From positions 1 through 7,700 of the forward strand of contig JAISKW010000064.1 in the NCBI GenBank assembly GCA_031260775.1: DNA of 7,700 nt. The letters run 5' to 3'. The position numbers and the translations under genes were made by a program. The notes below the pieces were generated by a model. It was not told the origin of the DNA. It saw only the letters and a program-made list of their open reading frames with translations, and ran no database searches. This document shows positions 1-7,700 of the stretch, in pieces. The stretch's first letter is position 1. Each line of letters opens with the position of its first letter. This DNA is from Christensenellaceae bacterium. Lineage in GTDB: Bacteria > Bacillota > Clostridia > Christensenellales > DTU072.

Positions 1-3000
1 ACACGCCCGGTTCGATGATTACCGAACGGCTTGCCGCGTTTACAGTCGCGGGCAAGTTCGCCGTAATGTTCGATAGAGTATAGCCCTCGCGGTGGGGATA
101 AGGAATTACAATTGTTCCGTCGTTAACCGTATAGTATGCAGGAGGCATATAAGTGCCGCCCTCGATTGCGTACGCGCCGTCCGTCATTGTGACGCCGCTA
201 ACGGTTATCGAGTAATGAATAGGCGTCCAATGCGCAACAAACGCATAGGATTTTTTACCCGCAATATAGGTTAGCCACATTTCATTATCGCCGTTAACTT
301 CGATTTGCCCCGACGTTTCAGTCCAACCTGCGAAATCGTACCCAACCCTTGACGGGCTGCGGATAAGGAGCGGCTGCGAAAGCGTGTCGGTTGTGATAAT
401 AAACGGGTTCAAAATGTTTTGAACAAGCGTTGCGGCGGTTGCCTCATCCTCGTCGGGGAGGGCAAGATAATACATAATGTTTATCGGACTTTCGTCAAAA
501 ATTCCGCGCAAAGTCATATTTGCCGCATTCATATTGAACGAATAGGTTGCATCGTAAGTAATGCCTTCTACGACTACCTCATAGGGAATCTCGGCAATCG
601 TTTCGCTGCCCTGCATAAGCACAAAGCGTTTGAACTCGCTGTCGTAAATCGTAACCGAAATCACATCGTTGTAATGCACGCCGCTAATCACTCCGTTAAC
701 CGCGAATTTCTCCTGCCCGTTTACCGTAACCTCTGCGCGGTTTGCAAACGAATGCGAGCCGGATAAGGTAAATGTGTAGTTGATTTGTCCGTAAACGGGG
801 TAGAATTTAACGTCGTACGCGCTCATAATAAAGCTACCGTTTGCAAAATTAACCGTACTTGTGTTTACAAGTCCGTACTCCTCTTCGGTTAAATACCGCG
901 GATTGTCTGTCGGATGCTCCGCCGAAAGCTCGTCGAACGACGGGTTCGGTACTTGTCTTGTGACATATCCGTAATACTCAACGTTCCACGATTTCACCTC
1001 ATAACCGACCGTGTACTGCGAAACGTCGGGAGAAATTGCAATTGTCGAACCCGCAACCCTGCGTGACCCGTCGGCGTATCTGCCGCTCGGCGCGCCAATG
1101 AATAAACCGTTTTTGTCTGCGAACGTCACATCGTACCAATGCTTATCGAATACGGGTGAAACCGTTACATCTAAGTTAGGCATAACGAACGAGCCGTCTG
1201 TAACGGTCTGTATTAACGCATTCGTATCCGTGCGACGAACCTCAAAACCGACAACCTCGTATCCCAAACCGTCGTTTGCGGGGAACAAATCTGCGTAATG
1301 TACCGTTCCGTTCAGGTATTCCTTGGTGAATAAATTTACCGTTTGTCCGTAGTGATAAATGCTGCCGCCGTCGATTAAACTCGGGAAACTTGTCGGACGG
1401 AACGCCGTTTGCGTAACTGCCGTACGGTCAATCCAAGCGTAATTAATTACAACCTCCGTGTATGCGGCAGGCATAAGGAACGCAGAATTATCCGTCCTGT
1501 CGCCCGTATACGAAGTAAATTGCAAGCCGATACTTTCGCGGTTAGGCGTTGTAAATGTGACATTATCACGGTACTTATAAGTGCGCGACGTTGAGGGGGC
1601 GGCGTTTGCGCTGTCTGCGGGGTAGACCTCCTTTACCGTAAACATAAATGACTTAAGCTCATAAACGGGCTTAATGTTTATATGGTTTATGGCGGGCATT
1701 TCGTACATTGCAAAACGAATCGCGCCCGAGGGGTCGCCCTCGCCGACATCCGAACGCCATTCGTCGGGGGCGGATGCGGAACTGTCCTCCAAAAGCAGGG
1801 TTTCGATAACATTGCCGCTTGCATCGGTAATTTCAAAGCCCTTCAAAATCCTGCCGCTGCCGACTCCGGTTTCGGTATCGCCGTTCGCGTAGGTTTGAAT
1901 ACTGCCCTCGTAATATGAAATTAAGAGCCAAGTGCCTTTTTCTAACGAATCGCCGGTGTTCCGTCTGTATAGTTCGTCAATCGTCAGCCTCGAAACGGGA
2001 GTTTCGCCGCTGTCGGCTTTTGAGTAAACCTTAACCGCCTCGAGCGCGCCTATTGTGAAGGGGAGTTTTTCAAGCGTGACCGTAATTACGCTGTCGCTCA
2101 TACCTGTTTTGTACGAAGTATTTGATAGTTTTTGCGTCAGTTGGGTTGCCGTAGGTGTCGTATTTGTAACCGAAATATCGCTTACCCGCAGATACTGCGA
2201 ATAAGGCGCGGTCGTCAACACAACCGATTTTTCGGCGTTTAACACTCCCGTTTCGGTCGGGAAAAACCTGCTTATGCCTTGCGCCGTAACCGCATTTTCA
2301 AACGCGGTATCGCCGTTAATTACCCCTCCGAACACATACTTTGTTGTGAACGCATGCTGTTTATAAACCGCCTCGATATACACGCTTTGTGCGGGCATAT
2401 TAAACTGATAAGTTGAGGTATTGTTACCGTCCGCATCGTACACGGGGTTGTTGACCTTAACGGTTTTGAACAACGCGTCCTTCGAGCCGCCGTTTGAGTA
2501 GTATACATTGAAGTAGTCCAAATCAAGCCCCGCGGAGTGCCTCAAGTTGATACCGCTCATTTCGATTAGCTGGTTGTAAACGAGTCCTCCGGTGCCCGGT
2601 AAAAGCATAAATGTACGGTTAATATCCGCATCGCTCACGCCCGTGTAGTTTGCATAGTTAAATTCGTGCGGATAAAAACCCGTATTCTCATCGGCAAGAT
2701 ACACCGACAACGGCACAAACTTAAAGTGCGCTTTGGTTCTTACGATTACAAGTTCCGCAGACGGGTCTTCTCTTTCATCGTCGGGCAAACGACCGGGTAA
2801 TTGGAAGTATCGTTGACCCGCAACGCCCCCGTAGTTAACGCCGGTTTCGATGCCTGCTTTTAAGGAGTTGATATAGCCTTGAACAAGAGCTTTTTCCTCG
2901 ACAGTCATTTCGCGCTGCGTAATTTCGCCGGTATCGTCATTCTTAACCGAAACCGTTTTGAAACCGTCCGCACGCGTCCAAACAAAACTCGGGTGAACCG

Positions 3001-6000
3001 CGTTATCCAAAACAAGAACCTGCTCAACGCTCCAATAATCGAACGCCTGCCCAATATTGCTCTTGTCGTTAGGGTTAATAGTTACGAACGAGTCGGGCTG
3101 CAGAGGCGTATCAACCGCAGAATACCTACCCTCTTCGGTTACGACAAGGTCGTCCGCCGAAACCCACGAAATTTTAATTTTAACATCGGAGAAGGGCATT
3201 AAGAACTTGTTACTGCTTGTTGAAATGGAGTTCGGAGTCAAGCTGAAACCGCCGTACCAATAAATTTCGCTCTTTTGCGTTTCGCGGTTAATGGTAATAG
3301 TATCGCCTGTTACGAACCTATCGGTCGTGTACTCGGCGTTAAAGCCGTAAGTCCAACCGTGCGACAGCCAAGTTGATGTGCCGTCGGGCGCGATTTTCGT
3401 GTCGCCGACCTCCGGAGTTTCGGGGTCGTCAATCTCTGCGCCGTGCAGTAAATGCACCCATAATGTGTGCGCGCTGCCGCCGTGGTCAACAAAAATATAC
3501 CTCGTTGACGGAATGATAGCAGGCTTTTCCATTATCTTTTCATTACTATAATCTGTTTGTATTAATTCATAGTTTGATGTGAAATATATGGTAGAATAAA
3601 AATAGACATTCTTCGATTCATCAATGAGCTGCGTATGTCCTAAACTATAATTATTATTTTGTGCAGGGTCATACGGATAATAGTATAAGACGCCCTCAAT
3701 CGTTTTGGAGCTACTGCTTCCGTGTTGCTGAAAAGAGTAGCCGATTCCACCGTAATATATTCCGTCAAAATAAGTTCTTTCCACACCGTCGCTTTCAACG
3801 TTTACAATAAGAAGCCTCTTGACCGCAGTGCCGGGAATGTTTCTTCCTATCGAGGTTTGCGCCGAATCAACCGGCAAAACGTCCGTGCCTGAAAACTGAA
3901 TGTTATAAATCCTGTCGCGTTTGGTAGCAAGTTCGGCGGGGTCGTCCGCATCGAATATGCCGTTGCCGTTCAAATCGTCGTAATCGAAGGTTTCGAGTAT
4001 TTTTTTCGCGTCGATAAACAGCTCGTTAGGTGTGTAAATGTCAATAACCTTACCCTTAACGTCGGTTTTTTCAAGGTTCAGAACGCCGTCCGTCTCTATT
4101 GCCTTAAGTCCCCAAATAGGGTCGAGTGTACCGCCGTAGAGGTTCGCTTGTGCAATTGCATTGACAAGCACACTGCGGTTTGCACGGATTAAGGCGTTAT
4201 CTTTAATTGTAAACCTAACGGTGTCGACAATCGCGCTACCCCATCGGGAGCGACTAATTGTAGGAGCATCGGTATCGGACCTAATCAACTCATAGTCTTC
4301 TTCCTTCGCCGCCTGCGCATTTTCGAAAATATTGATAGGGTTAAGCTTTTCCTCTCTTAATTGGATAAATTGCCAAAGCCGTTGTAACAAGCCGTTGTTA
4401 TAAGTTTGCTCCGTATCATATTCACCGTTTGGTAATTTAGCAATTTCCGTATCAATTGCGGCGGGCCTCAAATCAAATTCATAACGGTATCTATTAACAA
4501 TGTCGTAAAAATTGCTGGAACTAGTATCATAGAACACTCGTGTGAACCATGTTCTTCCTTCCGAGTCCGAAGATAACGGCTGATAAATTTCAACGCCGTC
4601 GAAGGCTTCAATAGCAAAACCCTTTGCCATGGCGTTGGTTAAAACAACCTTTTTCAGCGTTCCATACTTATCGAATGTCAATATTACCGGCACTTCCCTA
4701 TAAGCGAACTCGTATCCGTCTGCCGCAATGTCGCCCGCCATATTATCATCCTTAATGTAAAATACGCCGACTTGAGTAATGTCGCTGCGGTTTTCGGGGT
4801 CTAAAGCTATGTCACCGTTGCTACAGATTGAAAGTACTATTTCCTCACCGTCAATTAAATAGTCGTCCGCAGCGGTTGAGAAAAACGCCGAGTCTACTGT
4901 GAAACTGTGCGCATCGCTTTCGTTTGCTCGCCTGACATTACTAATATTGCCTTCCCATATATAAACATTCAGCGGACTGAATCCGGGGGCACGGTAGTGC
5001 GTGTAAGTAAAGTAATCGTCTTGGTTTTCAGAAACTATAACCGTGGTATATTCAGACTTATCGCTGCTAACAAAGTTTTGCTCGTATCCATAATCGTATT
5101 TTGAAATATCCCGCGTTAAAATAATACCATAGGTATTAGGGGTAATGCCGTCAAATTTAATGTATTCACGCCAATTGTACATATCTCCGGAGGCATAGTT
5201 AACATAAGTATAATTCCTGTAATAAGTGCCCGTTTCGTCGGTATAGAGTATACTTGCCGTGTCGAATTCTTCGTCATAATATTGTGCACGGTAGTCGGTA
5301 ATGACGGCGTTACCTCTCATTTCGAAGCTGCACTCGGCGTCTTTCGCCATAATTGCACGTGAAATATCGTAGGGTAATACAATCTTTGCATTTTCGTACA
5401 AATATATCGTTTTGGGTGCCCTATGTATAGCAACTGTGCCTACAATCTCGGCATTCCCGTAAATGTAAATGTCCGCTGAGGATGAGTTGGTCACATAGTT
5501 ATTGTCGCTCAAAAAGTACTCACCCGAGGAAATATTGTCATAATCGCCGGTTGAACCCGCTTTGATTGGATTTACTTCAAAACTTGAATAATTAGGTCTT
5601 ATCAGCGTTGCATATCCGCAAATATCTATACGGCTGTCAGTGTAAATCTCCGTTACAAAGTTCCATGTGAAATAAGGGTTGTTATAATGTTGCGCGCTTG
5701 TCACTATGCCGCCGCGCGTAAACGATGCGCCGTCAAGCTTAATGTTTGTACGATTTTGGGTTGAATGAATTATTCCCTGTACCGAAGCTAAGCCCGAGAC
5801 GATAATATATCCCCGATAGTATCCGTCGGTTATCGCGGTTTCTTTTTCGAAAAGTCTGATTGCCGATGCAGACGAGTCCTCGGGAAAGCTATAATTGGGA
5901 TAATAATCATTATCGTAAAAATTGCTGTACATACTTTTACGAAGCATACCCTGCTCTACGCGCCCGCCCAAAATTTGTATTTCCGCTTGGTTTGCCGAAA

Positions 6001-7700
6001 CGTTTATTGTTCTGTTAGATTCGCTCTTAATAAGCCCGTTCAGCATGGTTATGCGTGCATTTTCGACGCTAACAATGGCGGTTCTCTCCAATAGCTTAGG
6101 TTTCCACGTTCCGAATAAACTGCCTAACAACCTATCGTACAGCTCGTCGACAAGATAATAATGGATTATTTCGTTCGAATATACCGAAAGCGCACTCATA
6201 AATTCCTTCGGTGCCATATCATCACTATACAGCGCAAGGACCCACTGAACACCTATTTCTGCACCGTATTCAACGGACGGCTTATCTATATTACGATAAT
6301 AAACAACATCCACCATTTCCCAATCACTCCAAGTGTACAGGTTATTACTTCCCGCTCCGAAAACACTGACCGAGCCGACATTATTCTTTACAAGGATTTT
6401 TTCTCTCGTCTCGACTCGGTAATAACGCTCGGTACCGACTTTGACCTGAATACCGCCCTGATCTTCATAAATAGTACGCTCAAGACCGAACTCGTCATAA
6501 GCAAAATCAGACTTATAATTGCCGCCGATAGCCCTGAATTGCTTTTCGTCCGCTTGCGTTGGGCTGCCTTCTTTTCCAATCCACGCCTCGTAATCACCCA
6601 TTGCAAGCGTAGTCGAATCGCTTCTACTGTTACTATTGGTTAAATAATCGCCTATCGTAAACAAAGCGTTGTTCAAAAGCTGACCGCCGTTCTGATTATA
6701 AGTAAAAGTGCGCGCCGCCGAATTGATTGTGCCGCCCTTCAGCGTTGCGTACATGGCTTTGAAATCGCTCGATAAACCGGACGGAACATAGTATTGGTCG
6801 AATGCCGTTCCGTACAAATAGGTATTATTCAGAACCGTACTTTCGAAATTCATAATACGGTCGTCCGTATTGTACGGGTCGTTAGCCCAGCCCGTCACGT
6901 CTTCATATCTGATTGCGTACGAACTTTGCACAACGCCGCCCGTTAGGTCAAAAGTTACATTTGTGAAGTAATCTACCCTCGTACCTTCGTGCAAAAGTTC
7001 GTTATTGGATGCGGCGGCAACCATTTCGGTAAAAGCGAATGCTTTATGCACTCCGCTGTCGATATTAGCGTTCCCGAACACCTTAACCGTTGCATCAAAA
7101 ACTTGCACGGCGAACGACGCGATTAAATGCGCGTTTCCGCCGGCCTTAATTATCACGATCGTCCTTGAACCCTCAAATGCCGACGCCGTTACCTTTACTT
7201 CCTCCTCCCATGAAGTGGAACGGTCTTTAACAATGTCATAAAACATCGCGTTGTCGGTAAACGACAACAAATATATCGGCGAATTACTCTGATTATAAAA
7301 GAAATTATCCTTGTCGTTGAACTGCGTTCCGGCAATAAAACCTACTATCCTTGCATTGCCCGCAATATATACGGATGCTTTGTAATTAACTACGTTATAA
7401 TTGTCAACGATGGCACAATATGACGGAAGAAACGTAGCCTTAATTTTCTCTCCGGTTTCACTCCTATACACCTTGCCTACGGAGCTTGCCTCGTCTATAA
7501 ATGAAATTGCCGTGCCCGAGTTTCCACCCGCATTTTTCTTAATTAGCACGTTTCCGCCTACCGTAAGATAGGAATTCGATACCTGAATTACCGCCGACAT
7601 CCCATTCATATATAAATCGCCGAGGTACGCCGAGCCGTTAATAACGGCTATTGCGCCCCTTAAGCTAAGCGCGCCGCCCGCCGTTTTTACCGTGTTGTTG
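1..7700 (-). CDS. Giant extracellular repeat protein (adhesin-like), internal fragment open at both ends
   Basis: Codons run in one frame from base 7699 down to base 2, giving 2566 residues with no stop, start or frameshift. The gene therefore exceeds 7.7 kb. The signal peptide and C-terminal anchor are outside the window. Domain order from the N-terminal side: an Asn/Tyr/Gly-rich beta-helix-like region with GNA-type motifs (residues 1 to about 1200), an EF-hand/dockerin-like loop (1242-1253), a Tyr-rich segment and an acidic linker (about 1422-1433), then InlB B-repeat-like modules (about 1434-2493) and a partial further module. Only four cysteines are seen (residues 95, 694, 790, 959), none in the last 1600 residues, which fits an exported protein. 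No enzyme motif or transmembrane segment is visible. By family analogy it would be a cell-surface protein of a Gram-positive anaerobe, perhaps for adhesion. Surface location and role are inferred. The exact protein is not recognised. Confidence 0.9.
2..220 (-). repeat. Further InlB-like module, cut by the window edge
   Basis: Directly after the HWTP ending, the frame continues with a strand IHYSITVSGVTMTDG, then YTVNDGTIVIPYPHREGYTL, and on to SVIIEPGV at the edge. The order of a strand, then 'T-I-x-I-P-x-P-x-R-x-GY', repeats the layout that precedes the GYDFAGW core in the previous module, but the expected GW is replaced here (GYTLSNI). It is probably another module, diverged or truncated by the edge. 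The rest of the protein lies beyond base 1. Confidence 0.55.
221..484 (-). repeat. Listeria-Bacteroides (InlB B / Flg_new) repeat module
   Basis: The module opens with a strand INIMYYLALP and reaches the hallmark core RVGYDFAGWTETSG, with the Trp at residue 2459. It closes with SYAFVAHWTP, the equivalent of the family's usual 'L-Y-A-x-W-x-P' ending. An acidic insert (PDEDEATAATLVQ) makes the first loop longer than usual. This is the clearest family match in the window and supports the assignment of the more degenerate modules upstream. The family is a beta-grasp-like unit in internalin B and many secreted proteins of Bacillota and Bacteroidota. Confidence 0.8.
497..3400 (-). repeat. Chain of degenerate InlB B-repeat-like modules (Met-Pro strand signature)
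   Basis: Nine copies of a closing strand were found. The strong copies are KFLMPFSDVKIKISWV (3161-3208), YQFNMPAQSVYIEAVY (2363-2410), FAMYEMPAINHINIKPVY (1661-1714), SAFLMPAAYTEVVINYAW (1433-1486), GSFVMPNLDVTVSPVF (1148-1195), GSFIMSAYDVKFYPVY (791-838) and YSFNMNAANMTLRGIF (497-544). Two weaker ones are DPSAELVIVRTKAHF (first base 2767) and MSDSVITVTLEKL (first base 2101). The Met or its equivalent falls at residues 1501, 1645, 1768, 1867, 2001, 2076, 2173, 2292 and 2390, which is 75 to 144 residues apart. Several modules contain a GYEV-x-x-[FW]-x-V core before it. This matches the divergent InlB B-repeat family (Flg_new_2 type) known from secreted Gram-positive proteins. Such modules act as stalks or spacers and may bind ligands. 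The DNA is too diverged for recent duplication. Confidence 0.7.
3401..3436 (-). other. Acidic, proline-containing inter-domain linker
   Basis: The peptide EIDDPETPEVGD (residues 1422-1433) is rich in Asp, Glu and Pro and has little hydrophobic content, unlike either side. It lies just before the first InlB-like module, whose early strands include GDTITINRE. It therefore reads as a flexible hinge between the upstream half and the downstream repeat chain. Confidence 0.5.
3437..3940 (-). other. Unassigned Tyr-rich segment between the two repeat regions
   Basis: Residues about 1254-1421 match no motif I recognise. They include VKRLLIVNVESDGVERTYF, a GSSSSK stretch, a Tyr-dense piece (GVLYYYPYDPAQ), a low-GC piece rich in Asn, Ser and Tyr, and the strand-like PSTRYIFVDHGGSAHTLW just before the linker. 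The segment looks mainly beta-stranded. It could be a folded domain of its own or the capping end of the beta-helix. It holds no gene boundary, since the frame stays open. Confidence 0.45.
3541..3660. other. AT-rich patch inside the coding frame
   Basis: Of these 120 bases, 30 are G or C by hand count (25 percent), against 36 of 60 in bases 1-60 and 22 of 60 in bases 5161-5220. The encoded residues are Asn-, Tyr-, Ser- and Ile-rich (for example QNNNYSLGHTQLIDESKN) and use mostly A/T-ending codons. The open frame continues through it, so it is not an intergenic gap. It may mark a junction of segments with different histories. Confidence 0.6.
3941..3976 (-). other. EF-hand / dockerin-like calcium-binding loop
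   Basis: The twelve residues DLNGNGIFDADD (residues 1242-1253) place Asp, Asn and Asn at loop positions 1, 3 and 5, Gly at 6, and Asp at 9, 11 and 12. This is the usual spacing of a calcium loop of the EF-hand, dockerin or thrombospondin type 3 kind. It is preceded by TFDYD and followed by PAELATKRDR. Only one loop is seen, whereas a true dockerin has two, so cohesin binding is not implied. A structural calcium site that rigidifies the junction between the two halves is the simplest reading. Confidence 0.5.
4277..4402 (-). other. Second probable helical, charged insertion
   Basis: Residues 1100-1141 include NNGLLQRLWQFIQLREEKLN followed by NIFENAQAAKEEDYELIRS. The density of Leu, Gln, Glu, Lys and Arg and the near absence of Gly point to alpha-helix, unlike the strand-rich sequence on both sides. 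Strand motifs resume at FTIKDNALI (about 4213). It may be a small helical subdomain or a spacer between two parts of the beta-helix. No family was recognised. Confidence 0.4.
6104..6217 (-). other. Probable helical insertion in the beta-helix-like region
   Basis: Residues 495-532 of the open frame begin MAPKEFMSALSVYSNEII and continue through LVDELYDRLLGSLFGTW. The stretch is charged, Leu- and Tyr-rich and lacks the Gly/Asn turns of its surroundings. It reads as one or two amphipathic helices. Beta-helix chains often carry such non-helix-coil excursions as loops or subdomains. It is bounded downstream by renewed strand motifs (IVSVENARITMLNG). Secondary structure here is judged by eye. Confidence 0.4.

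Larger units (their letters stand above)
4131..7699 (-). repeat. Beta-helix-like region with irregular GNA / GG strand motifs
   Basis: This is a protein-level repeat region in the upstream half of the giant gene. Short strands of the pattern hydrophobic-x-hydrophobic-x-GNA-x-I recur: SVYIAGNARIVG (7340-7375), TVKVFGNANIDSG (7052-7090), SADIYIYGNAEIVG (5438-5479), TIYLYENAKIVLP (5372-5410) and CSFEMRGNAVITDY (5291-5332). FTIKDNALIRANRS begins at 4213. A second flavour is GG followed by T/V/I: LTGGVVQSS (from 6946), LKGGTINSA (from 6742), LGGRVEQG (from 5971), RGGIVTSAQ (from about 5716) and YGGTLDP (from 4138). Alternating hydrophobic residues with Asn/Gly turns are typical of right-handed parallel beta-helix surface proteins. 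Spacing is irregular and DNA identity between copies is low, so these are old, diverged repeats. The fold is inferred from pattern, not from a profile match. Confidence 0.6.

Noticed and set aside
92..766. Short plus-strand open frames of 60 and 115 residues
   Set aside because: They are Arg/Cys/His-rich, as expected of frames antisense to codons such as TCG, GCG and TAC, and they oppose the clear InlB-like module on the minus strand.
2320..3492. Two minus-strand open frames in another phase (2320-2526 and 3310-3492)
   Set aside because: They lie within the giant frame in a different phase. Their products are Thr/Arg/Ser-rich low-information sequences, with no sign of programmed overlap.
3574..3597. 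A promoter-like pair on the plus strand (TTGATG and TAGAAT) in the AT-rich patch
   Set aside because: The spacer is only 12 bases, there is no plus-strand gene to serve, and such matches are expected by chance in 25 percent GC sequence.
1753..5880. The heptapeptide EDSSASA occurs twice, near 1780 and near 5875
   Set aside because: Codons differ and the flanking residues are unrelated. A short low-complexity Ser/Ala peptide can recur by chance, so it is not called a repeat.
6161..6643. A 160-residue plus-strand open frame
   Set aside because: It lies fully antisense to the giant gene, shows no domain or ribosome binding site, and overlaps a segment with coherent minus-strand coding. It is a shadow frame.
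1..7700. Several separate genes, a CRISPR array, tRNA or mobile element
   Set aside because: No stop interrupts the minus frame, so no gene boundary exists. I saw no regularly spaced DNA repeats, cloverleaf sequence, inverted terminal repeats or transposase motifs.

Overview
The whole window is the interior of one very large gene on the minus strand. Reading the complement from base 7699 down to base 2 gives 2566 consecutive sense codons with no stop. The start codon and signal peptide would lie beyond base 7700, and the C-terminus with any cell-wall or membrane anchor lies beyond base 1. No promoter, ribosome binding site, terminator, RNA gene, CRISPR array or insertion sequence is visible. 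Short open frames in other phases or on the plus strand are shadows of this gene. Residue numbers below count from base 7699, so residue 1 is not the true N-terminus.

The protein looks like a giant extracellular repeat protein or adhesin. The upstream half (about bases 4100-7699, residues 1-1200) is rich in Asn, Tyr, Gly and Ser. It carries irregular short beta-strand motifs of the type V-x-I-x-GNA-x-I-x-G and 'GG-[TIV]-[IV]', as expected of a right-handed parallel beta-helix (pectin-lyase-like) surface protein. Two charged segments that look helical interrupt it (6104-6217 and 4277-4402). A calcium-loop-like sequence (DLNGNGIFDADD, 3941-3976) and a Tyr-rich, AT-rich stretch (3541-3660) follow. 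An acidic, proline-containing linker (3401-3436) then leads into the downstream half.

The downstream half (about bases 2-3400) is a chain of degenerate InlB B-repeat-like modules. Each ends in a strand resembling 'G-S-F-x-M-P-x-x-x-V-x-V-x-P-V-[FY]'. I find nine such strands, spaced 75 to 144 residues apart. One module of the Listeria-Bacteroides repeat type follows (core GYDFAGW, ending AHWTP), and a further partial module runs off the window.

The organism is most likely an anaerobic, gut-type Gram-positive bacterium (Bacillota, Clostridia-like), because giant secreted proteins combining such repeats are common there. This is inference from domain type only. Composition is mixed: mid-to-high GC in the downstream half and clearly lower in much of the upstream half. 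Nothing in the window shows a catalytic domain or a multi-gene system.
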